Source: Prolixibacteraceae bacterium (lineage in GTDB: Bacteria > Bacteroidota > Bacteroidia > Bacteroidales > Prolixibacteraceae). From it: 64,000 nucleotides of DNA. The notes beneath the pieces were generated by a model. It saw only the letters and a list, made by a program, of their open reading frames with translations, did not search any database and was not told the origin of the DNA. The first letter of the stretch is position 1, and every line of letters starts with the position of its first letter. This document shows, piece after piece, positions 1-8,448 of this stretch. A program made the translations under genes and the position numbers. The DNA lies in contig JAIBEY010000027.1 of NCBI GenBank assembly GCA_019459525.1, positions 62,001-126,000 of the forward strand. The letters run 5' to 3'.

Positions 1-1103
1 TGGCCATCGGACAAGGTTCGAAAAAGAGCATTCAGGATCAAATGTCGGGAATGGGGACCAACCTTATTTTTGCCATGCCCGGCGCCGAGCAAAAAGGCGG
101 TGTCAGGATGGGGAACAGTGATGCTAAAAACCTTAAACTGACAGATATTGAGGCAATCGAGAGGAATTGTCCGGCCATTAGCGATGTTTCGCCAGAAGTA
201 CGCTCGAGCGGACAGGCAGTTGTTGGAAACCAGAACTGGCCAACGACTATTTACGGGGTCAATACGAAGTATTTCAACATTCGTAAATATACGATCGGAT
301 CGGGCCGCGGCTTTTCTGAAAGCGAGATTCAGAGTTACGCCAAAGTGTGTTTGGTGGGTCAAACCATCGTCGAAAATCTGTTTGGGAAAACCGATCCAAT
401 CGGTCAAACCATCCGGTATAAAAATATTCCGCTCCTGATTATTGGCGTGTTGGGCGAAAAAGGTGAAAACGGAATGGGTCAGGATCAGGACGACCTGATA
501 ATGGCACCCTACACTACCGTTCAGAAACGAATTCTGGCCATTACGCACATTCAAAGTATAGCAGCATCGGCAGCCAGCGAAGAATTGAACGATGCTGCGA
601 TTACCCAAATTACGGAATCGTTGCGGAGTAGTCATAAATTAAAAGCAGGCGAAGAAGATGATTTCCAGGTAAGGTCGCAGGCCGAAATGGTGCAAATGTT
701 TAGCTCCATCAGCGATATTATGACTGCCCTGCTGGGTGCCATTTCAGGAATTTCGTTGTTGGTTGGAGGTATTGGCATCATGAATATCATGTATGTGTCG
801 GTTACCGAGCGTACCCGCGAAATCGGGCTTCGGCTTTCGGTTGGCGGACGTGGAAATGATATTTTGATGCAATTCCTGATTGAGTCGATTCTACTGAGCG
901 TTTTTGGCGGAGTGATTGGTATCAGCCTGGGGATATTAGCAACCCAGATTACCGCTTCAATTATGAGCTGGCCTGTGGTTATTTCGGTATTCTCGGTTGT
1001 TATGGCATTCCTGGTTTGTTCGGCCATTGGCATCTTCTTCGGTTGGTACCCTGCCCGGAAAGCAGCCGGCCTGAACCCGATCGATGCGTTGAGGTACGAA
1101 TAA
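1..1103 (+). CDS. MacB-type ABC transporter permease, 5' end outside window
   Basis: The reading frame is already open at the first bases (codons in phase from base 3), so the N-terminus with the first membrane helix lies upstream. What remains is a MacB-like periplasmic core domain (to about base 690), then an FtsX-type permease domain. That domain has three hydrophobic helices near bases 723-807, 858-960 and 972-1050, and the typical C-terminal motif PARKAAGLNPIDALRYE. MacB-family permeases work with an ATPase and usually an MFP/TolC partner to export peptides or lipids; the ATPase is presumably upstream. The first ATG in view (base 42) is internal. A LytS/LytTR pair follows on the same strand after 97 bp, so the two-component system may control this exporter (inference). 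Confidence 0.9.
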   Translation, partial: AIGQGSKKSIQDQMSGMGTNLIFAMPGAEQKGGVRMGNSDAKNLKLTDIEAIERNCPAISDVSPEVRSSGQAVVGNQNWPTTIYGVNTKYFNIRKYTIGSGRGFSESEIQSYAKVCLVGQTIVENLFGKTDPIGQTIRYKNIPLLIIGVLGEKGENGMGQDQDDLIMAPYTTVQKRILAITHIQSIAASAASEELNDAAITQITESLRSSHKLKAGEEDDFQVRSQAEMVQMFSSISDIMTALLGAISGISLLVGGIGIMNIMYVSVTERTREIGLRLSVGGRGNDILMQFLIESILLSVFGGVIGISLGILATQITASIMSWPVVISVFSVVMAFLVCSAIGIFFGWYPARKAAGLNPIDALRYE

Positions 1104-1176
1104 AAATAAAATGATCTACTATTTGATTACTGACGATTAGAAGAGCAGAACAAATCGTAAATTCTATTTGGTGTGT

Positions 1177-1184
1177 TATCTTTG
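1177..1184 (+). promoter_or_regulatory. Possible Bacteroidota -7 element upstream of the LytS-type kinase
   Basis: TATCTTTG matches the Bacteroidota housekeeping -7 consensus TAnnTTTG and lies 16 bp before the kinase start codon. No good -33 element is visible at the usual distance, so this is a weak candidate. Confidence 0.3.
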
Positions 1185-1200
1185 ATGAAAATGGATTGTT

Positions 1201-2298
1201 ATGCTGAAAAAAATATCGATATCGGATAAAAAACTAATTTTTGCCCTCCATGCCATTGCGTGGGTAATAGTTGTTAGTATTCCATTGTACCTGACCAAGG
1301 TTTTTGACAACGGGAACCAGCAGCGGTTGTATCAGTTTTATGTACACACTTTATCGGCGGTTTTCATTTTTTACATCGGTTATCTTTGGCTTGTCCCGAG
1401 GTTTTACCTGCGTGACCGGAAACTTTGGTATGTAATTATTCTGTCAGCATTAATCCTTATCACCTATTTCATTACCAGTTACATCATCGATGAGTGGCTG
1501 TTTGATCCGGTGCAGGATGCCAAATTTCAGGAAGCCATGCGAAAAGTATTTGGCGATGCCGAGGTTAAACGCCCTCCCTTTAAGGCTTTTGGGTTTTACT
1601 ACCATATTTTGGCATCTATCCTGATTTCGGGCTTTGCAATGGGGCTCGGGGTGATGGAAAGGTTGAACGAGAACGAGAAAAAGCAAAAGGAGCTGGAAAA
1701 AGAGAAACTGAATTCGGAACTGGCTTTCCTGAAAAATCAGGTCAGTCCGCACTTTTTCTTTAATACGTTGAATAACATTTATTCGCTGATTGGCATTGAT
1801 GAGCCAACGGCCCAGGATTCGGTACTGAAGCTGTCGAAACTGATGCGCTACCTGCTTTATGAGTCGGAAAATGGTGAAACGCTAATGAGCCACGAGATCG
1901 ATTTTATGAACAACTACATCGACCTGATGAAGTTGAGGCTGAGCCCAAAGGTGGAATTACAGATTGGTTTTCCGAAAGATTTTCCTGATTTTTCTATCCC
2001 GCCGCTTCTTTTTGTGCCGTTTATCGAGAATTCGTTTAAACACGGAGTGAGCTACCGCGAACATTCGTTCATCCATATCCGGATGAAAATTGAAAACGAC
2101 CAAATCAGTTTCGCTTCGCAAAACAGTGTGGGGAAAGGCAATCAGGAAACAGACAGGCAACATTCGGGTATTGGCCTTGAAAATGTACGGAAGCGGCTGA
2201 ATTTATTGTTCCCCGGCAAACACGAATTGACGATAGAGAACAACGAAACGATTTTCAGGGTCGAACTTTCCATCCAAAAAACATCGACAAACGTATGA
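1201..2298 (+). CDS. LytS-family sensor histidine kinase
   Basis: 365-aa membrane histidine kinase of the LytS/YehU type (His_kinase PF06580). Four hydrophobic helices are visible (about residues 13-32, 49-65, 76-95 and 134-150), followed by a short charged coiled coil. The phosphoacceptor box has H184 in the motif NQVSPHFFFNTLNNIYSLI. A C-terminal HATPase region contains the GIGLENVRKRL motif. No separate extracellular sensor domain is seen, so sensing is probably by the membrane helices. The stop codon overlaps the start of the LytTR regulator by 4 bp (ATGA), so the two are translationally coupled. The input signal is unknown. Confidence 0.93.
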   Translation: MLKKISISDKKLIFALHAIAWVIVVSIPLYLTKVFDNGNQQRLYQFYVHTLSAVFIFYIGYLWLVPRFYLRDRKLWYVIILSALILITYFITSYIIDEWLFDPVQDAKFQEAMRKVFGDAEVKRPPFKAFGFYYHILASILISGFAMGLGVMERLNENEKKQKELEKEKLNSELAFLKNQVSPHFFFNTLNNIYSLIGIDEPTAQDSVLKLSKLMRYLLYESENGETLMSHEIDFMNNYIDLMKLRLSPKVELQIGFPKDFPDFSIPPLLFVPFIENSFKHGVSYREHSFIHIRMKIENDQISFASQNSVGKGNQETDRQHSGIGLENVRKRLNLLFPGKHELTIENNETIFRVELSIQKTSTNV

Positions 2299-3011
2299 AG
2301 CTGAAAACAATTGCCATAGACGATGAACCGCTCGCTCTTCGGTTGGTGAGCGATTACATCAGTAAAACGCCTTTCCTGGAGTTGGTAGGTTCGTTCGATA
2401 ACCCGCTGGATGCTATCGATTTTCTTTCATCGCAATCGGCTGACTTGATTTTTGTTGACATCCAGATGCCCGATCTCACCGGCATTGAATTTACACGGAG
2501 CCTGGAAGAAGCTCACAAAATTATTTTCACCACAGCTTTCGAAAAATATGCGCTGGAAGGGTTCAAACTGAATGCCATTGATTATTTGTTGAAACCTTTT
2601 AGCTACGAGGAATTCCTGAAGGCGGCGCAAAAAGCAAAAAAGCAGGCCGAACTGGAAGCCAATGCCCTTCCGTCTATCGAAGCCAACAGCCAGTTTTTAT
2701 TCCTGAAATCGGAGTACAAAATCAGGCGGATCAATTTTAACGACATCCTTTATATTGAAGGGCTGAAAGACTACATCAAAGTTTATACGTCGGGCGACGA
2801 CAAGCCCATTTTGTCGCTCAATTCCATCAAATCGCTTGAGCAGAAGCTGCCCGAAACTAAATTTATGCGGGTTCATCGCTCATTTATTGTCAACCTCGAC
2901 CGGATTGATACCATTGAGCGTAGCCGGATCATTTTTGGCAAAACCTACATTCCGGTGAGTGATCAGTACAAAGATAAGTTTCAGGAATACCTGGATAAGA
3001 ATTTTTTGTAG
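2295..3011 (+). CDS. LytTR-family response regulator
   Basis: 238-aa response regulator. The N-terminal receiver domain has the acidic pair D9/D10, the phosphoacceptor D55 in FVDIQMPD, and the conserved lysine in DYLLKPFS. The C-terminal half is a LytTR DNA-binding domain, recognisable from the YIEGLKDYIKVYT motif and the MRVHRSFIVNLDRI segment. It is the cognate partner of the overlapping LytS-type kinase. LytTR regulators usually bind direct repeats upstream of transporter or envelope genes. The preceding MacB-type exporter is the obvious candidate target, but no operator was identified here. Confidence 0.94.
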   Translation: MKLKTIAIDDEPLALRLVSDYISKTPFLELVGSFDNPLDAIDFLSSQSADLIFVDIQMPDLTGIEFTRSLEEAHKIIFTTAFEKYALEGFKLNAIDYLLKPFSYEEFLKAAQKAKKQAELEANALPSIEANSQFLFLKSEYKIRRINFNDILYIEGLKDYIKVYTSGDDKPILSLNSIKSLEQKLPETKFMRVHRSFIVNLDRIDTIERSRIIFGKTYIPVSDQYKDKFQEYLDKNFL

Positions 3012-3147
3012 CAGTCATTCGATGGTATCGAAAATGATAACTATGATGTTTGTTCAATTTTTATGCTAAAAATATGATGATGGAATGATCTGATTTTGTT
3101 AATTTAGGTTTTTCGATTTTCACGCTAAATTAACTTCCGTTGTTTTT

Positions 3148-4092
3148 ATGAATCAGGATAACAAATCAGGTTTTCCGGGGTGGGCAAGAGTTGCCCTGAT
3201 TATTATTCCTTATATTATTACATTAGCTGTCACTCAGGGATTTGGCTTCCTGATTACCGGAGTTAGCCTGAGTCAGAATCATTCAACCTTATCCCTTTCC
3301 CAGACTTTTATTGTTACACTTTTAGGCCTGATCGGCTCTTTTCTGATTATTGGTACATTTCGGATACGGGTCGATAAAAAAAGTCTTATTAGCCTTGGTT
3401 TTCAGATGCCTCGGTTTAGTAAAGACGTACTGGTTGGCCTGGCTATTGGTGCAATGATCATGCTGTTCGGATTTGTTATCTTATTGGCACTGGGCGAAAC
3501 CCGGATAGAACAACTGAGATTCGATTGGTCGAATTTGTTGTTGAGTTTCTTTTTGTTTGTTTGTGTTTCATTCTCGGAAGAAATACTGATGCGTGGCTAC
3601 GTGCTAAATAATTTTATGGACTCGTGGAACAAATATCTTTCTCTCGTTATTTCCGCTTTTATTTTTGCAGCTCTTCATTTGGCCAATCCTAATTTTAGCT
3701 GGATAGGTATGGCCAATATTTTTATTGCCGGACTAATTTTAGGATTATCATACATTTATACCCGTAACCTTTGGTTTCCCATTGCTTTGCATTTTAGCTG
3801 GAACTTTTTTCAGGGCCCTGTTTTTGGTTTTCATGTCAGTGGTCAGGAAACCTGGTCGGTAGTTGTACAATCGCGTACAACTGATACGCTGATGAACGGT
3901 GGCGCATTTGGGTTTGAAGGTTCGTTGCTGGGTCTGATTTTCGAAGCAATTAGCCTCGCCGTTGTTTTCTTTTTATTTCGTAACCGGAAACCCGGGATGG
4001 AAATTGGTTCACCGGAAAGAACCGAACCAGCTATCGTATTCGTTGAAGCTAATACGTCGGATTCCGGGAATAAGCATGTCAAAAATAACTAA
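3148..4092 (+). CDS. CPBP-family intramembrane glutamic protease (CAAX/Abi)
   Basis: 314-aa polytopic membrane protein of the CPBP (CAAX prenyl endopeptidase / Abi) family, PF02517. The three family motifs are present: EExxxR as E144-E145 to R149 in FSEEILMRGY, the FxxxH motif with H177 in FIFAALHL, and a later His (H215) in ALHFSWN. About eight hydrophobic segments span residues 15-285, and the last 30 residues are soluble. Bacterial members act in envelope protein processing or bacteriocin immunity; the substrate cannot be read from sequence. The start ATG at 3148 follows an AT-rich leader. It ends 17 bp before the start chosen for the next gene. Confidence 0.9.
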   Translation: MNQDNKSGFPGWARVALIIIPYIITLAVTQGFGFLITGVSLSQNHSTLSLSQTFIVTLLGLIGSFLIIGTFRIRVDKKSLISLGFQMPRFSKDVLVGLAIGAMIMLFGFVILLALGETRIEQLRFDWSNLLLSFFLFVCVSFSEEILMRGYVLNNFMDSWNKYLSLVISAFIFAALHLANPNFSWIGMANIFIAGLILGLSYIYTRNLWFPIALHFSWNFFQGPVFGFHVSGQETWSVVVQSRTTDTLMNGGAFGFEGSLLGLIFEAISLAVVFFLFRNRKPGMEIGSPERTEPAIVFVEANTSDSGNKHVKNN

Positions 4093-4108
4093 GCCCCAAA
4101 TCAACATC

Positions 4109-6685
4109 ATGAAGTTTCACCAACTTTTATTTTGCTTTTTACTGATTGTACAAGTTCATTTGTCAGCCGCAGAAACTCCTTCATTCAGCATCGGGAAAAC
4201 ACCTTCCTGGAAGACAAAAATTGCATTGGAAATGCCTGATCGGAATTATTCCACCAGCGGAGATGCTACCTATTTGCTGGTTGACTGGCAGGAAAATGAA
4301 CTCCTGAAAGAATCTTGCTATCGGTATGCGTTGCGTTTGAACAACGAACAGGGAGTTCAGAACAATGCACAGCTTTCGTTCAGTTTTGACCCGACTTACC
4401 AGCAGCTTTCGATTAGCAAAATTGTGCTTCATCGTGGTAGTCAGGAAATTAATCACCTGAACCGAAGTGAAATTGAACTGATGCGCAATGAAAAAAATGC
4501 CGACTACCTGATTTACGACGGAACCTGGTCGGCAATAGTTATCCTGAAAGATGTGAGGGTAGGAGATGTGCTTGAATATGAATATACGATAAAAGGTCAG
4601 AACCCGATTTTTAAAGACCAGATTTATAACAACGCCAGTTTGGGGTTTGGAAGCGAGGTGATCCATAATTACCAGCGGGTGCTTGTTCCATCAAATGCTA
4701 AGTTGATTGTAAAAGAAATTCAGGGCGGGCAGCAACCTGTTGTGGAAGATAATGGCCAGATCAAATCGATGGTCTGGGATTTGAAGAATCAGCCTGCTGT
4801 TTTTACCGATGCCAATATTCCCTCGTGGTACAATGCTTATCCGGCGTGCGAGATCAGCTCGTACAGCGACTGGAATATGGTGAAATTATGGGGTCGGAAT
4901 CTTTTCCCGGTTGACCTGTCTGCCAATTCACTTGACGCTTTTTTACAGGAGCGTAAATTTGGCAAATCGGAGCAGGGAATTTTAGGGGCCATTCGGTTTG
5001 TTCAGGATGAAATTCGCTATCTGGGAATGGAAACCGGAATTCATTCACATCAGCCACACCAACCCGAAGAAGTTTTGCGAAATCGATTTGGCGACTGTAA
5101 AGATAAATCGTACCTGTTGGTTTCGATGCTTCGCAAGCTGGGCGTTGAGGCCTGGCCTGCTTATGTGCATTCGGCCAAACGTGGACAAGTGAGCGATTAT
5201 GCTCCGTCGCCTTTTGCATTCAACCATGTTATCGTCAAGTTTAAATGGGATGGTCAGTTTTATTGGGTTGATCCGACATTGAATCAGCAAAGGGGTAATT
5301 TGGCCCTGAATTGTTTGCCCAATTACCAGAAGGCGCTTGTGCTCGACGAAAATCAGAATGGACTGGAAGATATTCCGGTATCGCAAACCGACCGGATTGT
5401 GATACGCGAAAATTTATGGTTTGCCGATAGTGTTTCGGAGGTTCGGTATGAGGTAGAAACCGTCTTTTACGGCAATTTTGCCAATTCGAAACGGGTTTAC
5501 CATCTCGGGACACCTATTGCCGAAATTCGTGAGAATTATCTTAATTTTTGCAGCGGCTATTATTCAGGCCTGAAATGGGCCAGCGATTCAGCTCTGCAGT
5601 ACACCGATTTCCCGGATTTGAACTCCTTTAAAGTAAAGGAGTCGTACCTTATTCCTGATTTTTGGACCCACAGTGGTGCCGATTCTGTTGATTTGTATTC
5701 GGCTGTTGAACCGTACAATCTGTATGAATTTTTGAGTTATTCGAAAGATCAGGCCCGGAAAATGCCTTTGTCGATGTATTATCCGGTGAATGTAGAATAT
5801 ACCATCAACATGCATTTCCCTAAGCATAAGGCGCTCGGATTTGTAGGAAAAACGACCAAGCTGGAGAACGAGGCCTTTACCTTTTCCAAAACCAGCTATG
5901 TTACGAAAAGCGAGAATACGTATTCAATAAACTACACTTATTTTACTAAAAACGACCATGTTCCGGTTGCCCAATTGGTTCCCTATTTTAAAGACTACAA
6001 CAAGCTGTCTGAATTATGCAACGAAACAATCCAATGGGGTGTGTCGGCTGAAACATCCGGTAAAGTTAATTGGACGGCGGTGGTTACTGCCATTGTTTTC
6101 ATTCTATTGCTTATCCGCATCTTAATGTTTATTTATCAGTCTGATTTCAGATATGTCAATCCGGAGAAACAAGCGCTTAAGTTTTATGGTTGGATTCTGT
6201 TACCTGTCATTGGGTTGTATTTTACTCCGCTACTGGTTACTTACCAGATTTTTAATACCGGATATTTCTCTGCTGGGCTGTTGGAGAATTTCATGGCACA
6301 GCGAACCGATTTGCCTGCGATGATGGAGATCCTGTTTTATTTTGAGTTGCTTTTCAATGTGTTGATTGTTGTGCTGTCTGTTTTCCTGATTATTTTATCT
6401 ATACAAAAAAGGATTACCTTCCCCAAACTGTATATTTTTTTCAGGGTATTTGTGCTTGTTGGGATTGTGTTTGATAGTGTTGTTTCTGCAGCTCTTTTGA
6501 ACAGCGACCTGGAAGGCCAAAACGAGCTTGTTCGTACCATTATTGGTTCGGCTGTTTGGATTCCCTATTTTATTTATTCGAAACAAGTAAAGGCAACGTT
6601 TGTAAAAACGTATAAACAACCAGTTTCGTCAGACGAATTTGCCGGTGAATTAACCGATTCCGCTGACAACAGGGAATCTGTATAG
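4109..6685 (+). CDS. DUF3857 / transglutaminase-like / DUF2569 membrane protein
   Basis: 858-aa protein. The start at 4109 is chosen because it gives a clean signal peptide (MKFHQLLFCFLLIVQVHLSA); the frame continues upstream into the preceding gene. Residues about 55-250 form a DUF3857 domain. Residues about 290-400 form a transglutaminase-like domain with the full triad: C330 in GDCKDKSYLL, H373 in FNHVIVKF and D388 in YWVDPT. After an extended beta-rich stretch, a helix near residue 655 leads into a C-terminal four-helix DUF2569-like region. DUF3857-transglutaminase proteins are common secreted or periplasmic proteins in Bacteroidota, with no established substrate. The active-site residues are intact, so peptidase or amidase-like activity is possible. 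Confidence 0.88.
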   Translation: MKFHQLLFCFLLIVQVHLSAAETPSFSIGKTPSWKTKIALEMPDRNYSTSGDATYLLVDWQENELLKESCYRYALRLNNEQGVQNNAQLSFSFDPTYQQLSISKIVLHRGSQEINHLNRSEIELMRNEKNADYLIYDGTWSAIVILKDVRVGDVLEYEYTIKGQNPIFKDQIYNNASLGFGSEVIHNYQRVLVPSNAKLIVKEIQGGQQPVVEDNGQIKSMVWDLKNQPAVFTDANIPSWYNAYPACEISSYSDWNMVKLWGRNLFPVDLSANSLDAFLQERKFGKSEQGILGAIRFVQDEIRYLGMETGIHSHQPHQPEEVLRNRFGDCKDKSYLLVSMLRKLGVEAWPAYVHSAKRGQVSDYAPSPFAFNHVIVKFKWDGQFYWVDPTLNQQRGNLALNCLPNYQKALVLDENQNGLEDIPVSQTDRIVIRENLWFADSVSEVRYEVETVFYGNFANSKRVYHLGTPIAEIRENYLNFCSGYYSGLKWASDSALQYTDFPDLNSFKVKESYLIPDFWTHSGADSVDLYSAVEPYNLYEFLSYSKDQARKMPLSMYYPVNVEYTINMHFPKHKALGFVGKTTKLENEAFTFSKTSYVTKSENTYSINYTYFTKNDHVPVAQLVPYFKDYNKLSELCNETIQWGVSAETSGKVNWTAVVTAIVFILLLIRILMFIYQSDFRYVNPEKQALKFYGWILLPVIGLYFTPLLVTYQIFNTGYFSAGLLENFMAQRTDLPAMMEILFYFELLFNVLIVVLSVFLIILSIQKRITFPKLYIFFRVFVLVGIVFDSVVSAALLNSDLEGQNELVRTIIGSAVWIPYFIYSKQVKATFVKTYKQPVSSDEFAGELTDSADNRESV

Positions 6686-6741
6686 GTGATATTTTAGTAA
6701 GGGAAATGATTAATCAATACCTACTTGGCATCAATCTGTGC

Positions 6742-7218
6742 TTAGGTGTAAATAAAATCGTCCCGCTGAAGTTCTGTTTCCAGCCTGTCGAAGTTTTCCT
6801 CGTTTTTATCAACAGCGTAAATTTTTACCCGGGCACAAGCTTCTGGAGTGCGGAAAATCATTTTGAAAGTAACTTTTGTCTTGTTTTCCGAAGGCTCTTT
6901 AAAGAGGGCAACAATCTGAAATTCAGGACTCGACAAGTGATCCCATACCAGTCGCTTGGGTTCTTCAATTTCTACAAAGATAATTTCGTTGGGGTAGTTT
7001 ATTCCATCAGGTCCGTGCATAGTAAAACTCCATTTGCCACCTGGCCGCAAGTCGAACTCATGGAATGTATTGGTAAAACCTTGTGGGCCCCACCAATTTT
7101 TCAGATGGTCCGGATCGGTCCATGCATTAAAAACGAGGTTTCTGGAATGGTTAAAAATTCTGGTTGATACAATTTCGCAATCGGGCGAAGAAGGTATAAT
7201 TTGGTCTGTTGCTGCCAT
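6742..7218 (-). CDS. SRPBCC / AHSA1-domain protein
   Basis: 158-aa protein of the activator-of-Hsp90 ATPase homology 1 family (START/SRPBCC fold, PF08327). Characteristic segments are the N-terminal strand followed by VFNAWTDPDHLKNWWGP, the central FDLRPGGKWSFTMHGPDG and the EEPKRLVWDH strand. Small stand-alone AHSA1 proteins bind hydrophobic ligands in a central cavity; their physiological ligands are mostly unknown. It is monocistronic and convergent with the upstream DUF3857 gene (57 bp between stop codons). A divergent ORF on the opposite strand over the same bases is a shadow. Confidence 0.88.
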   Translation of the reverse strand: MAATDQIIPSSPDCEIVSTRIFNHSRNLVFNAWTDPDHLKNWWGPQGFTNTFHEFDLRPGGKWSFTMHGPDGINYPNEIIFVEIEEPKRLVWDHLSSPEFQIVALFKEPSENKTKVTFKMIFRTPEACARVKIYAVDKNEENFDRLETELQRDDFIYT

Positions 7219-7352
7219 TTTGCGTTGAATTAATAGTAGTACATTTAAGCCGTTAATGAATTAACAAAAAGTACCCGATTAATGTTTGAATGGAAGCCTA
7301 AGCAAAAAGTTTTGATTGATGAATGGCCGCATTTGGCTGATAACTAGCTTTT

Positions 7353-8267
7353 TCAGAAAATGGAAGCTTTTGTTGCTGTAGTAAACAATTCCAGAAATTT
7401 CATACCCAGTATGGAATTGCCTTTTGCATTTAGGCGTGGGCTCCAAACTGCAATGCTATATTTATTTGGATGGATGGCTATAATTCCTCCGCCAACACCG
7501 CTTTTTCCCGGCAACCCAACTTTAAACGAAAACTCCCCCGCCTCGTCATAAAATCCGCACAGTTGCATAATGGCGTTTATTCGCTTCGATTTGCTTGTGC
7601 TGATCATTCGTTCTTTCGAATAAGGACAAACTCCATAATCGGCCAGAAAAAGAAATGTTCTGGAAAGCTCTCTGCAAGTCATTTCAATGGAGCACAGACT
7701 GAAGTAAAAGTCTAATACGGTATCAATATCGTTCCGGATGTTTCCAAACGATTTCATCAGGTTAGCTAACGCAGCATTGGTGTATCCCGTCGATTTTTCC
7801 GAATCAGCAATGCGCGAAGAATAATCAATTCCTGAAATTCCTGAAACTTTTCTGACAAATTCAATGAAGTGTTTTTTTGGATCTTCAAAATGACCGACCA
7901 GAATGTCGGAGATAACTAAAGCTCCGGCGTTAATCAAGGGATTTCGGGGTATCCCTTTGTCGTATTCCAATTGTACGAGTGAATTAAATGGAGTTCCTGA
8001 AGGCTCAACTCCAACCCGTTCCCAAAGCTTTTCATCTTCCAGTTGGTAAGCAAGCACCAAGGCAAGAACTTTTGCAATACTCTGGATTGAGAATTTTTCA
8101 TCGGAATCGCCAAAGCTGTAGTGTTTGTCGTTTAACGTGGTAAGATGCACTCCAAACTTATGGGGATTGACATTTTTTAGTTCAGGTATGTAGGAAGCCA
8201 CTTGCCCGAGATTCTCGGTGTTTCCCAATGACTGGTATATTTTTTCGAATAGCTTGTTGTAATTCAT
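7353..8267 (-). CDS. glsA: Glutaminase (GlsA family)
   Basis: 304-aa glutaminase of the serine beta-lactamase-like family (PF04960), hydrolysing L-glutamine to glutamate and ammonia in the cytoplasm. The catalytic SxxK motif is S63-K66 in FSIQSIAKVLAL. The family block NPLINAGALV and the late GVGGGIIAI motif are present, and the length matches the family (about 305-310 aa). The frame is open further upstream, but the ATG at 8267 gives the expected N-terminus, MNYNKLFEKI; the longer version would add an atypical Ser/Pro-rich leader. It stands alone, downstream of the TPR lipoprotein and separated from it by a strong terminator. Confidence 0.95.
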   Translation of the reverse strand: MNYNKLFEKIYQSLGNTENLGQVASYIPELKNVNPHKFGVHLTTLNDKHYSFGDSDEKFSIQSIAKVLALVLAYQLEDEKLWERVGVEPSGTPFNSLVQLEYDKGIPRNPLINAGALVISDILVGHFEDPKKHFIEFVRKVSGISGIDYSSRIADSEKSTGYTNAALANLMKSFGNIRNDIDTVLDFYFSLCSIEMTCRELSRTFLFLADYGVCPYSKERMISTSKSKRINAIMQLCGFYDEAGEFSFKVGLPGKSGVGGGIIAIHPNKYSIAVWSPRLNAKGNSILGMKFLELFTTATKASIF

Positions 8268-8397
8268 CGTTTGGCCTGTTCTTTCGGTTCGTGTTTGAGG
8301 AAAGTAAAGATCGTTTGAATGAACAGAAAAAAAGCTGCTATTTGTCGTCATCCTGAAACGGGAAACTCCGGGCTTTTTAGCCGGATTTCCGGACAAA

Positions 8398-8428
8398 AAA
8401 AGAGCGACCCAGTAAGGATCGCTCTTTT
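8398..8428 (-). terminator. Intrinsic terminator of the TPR lipoprotein gene
   Basis: Ten-bp perfect inverted repeat (AAAAGAGCGA at 8398-8407 with TCGCTCTTTT at 8419-8428). On the minus strand it is followed by a run of T, 20 bp after the lipoprotein stop codon. Confidence 0.88.
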
Positions 8429-8448
8429 CATATACAATCGGTATTCGA

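Noticed and set aside
6706-7167. Plus-strand ORF over the AHSA1 gene
   Set aside because: The AHSA1 domain on the minus strand explains the open frame.
8361-8392. GC-rich imperfect inverted repeat upstream of glsA
   Set aside because: The stem has two bulges and no T-run; probably not functional on its own, and the true terminator lies next to it at 8398-8428.
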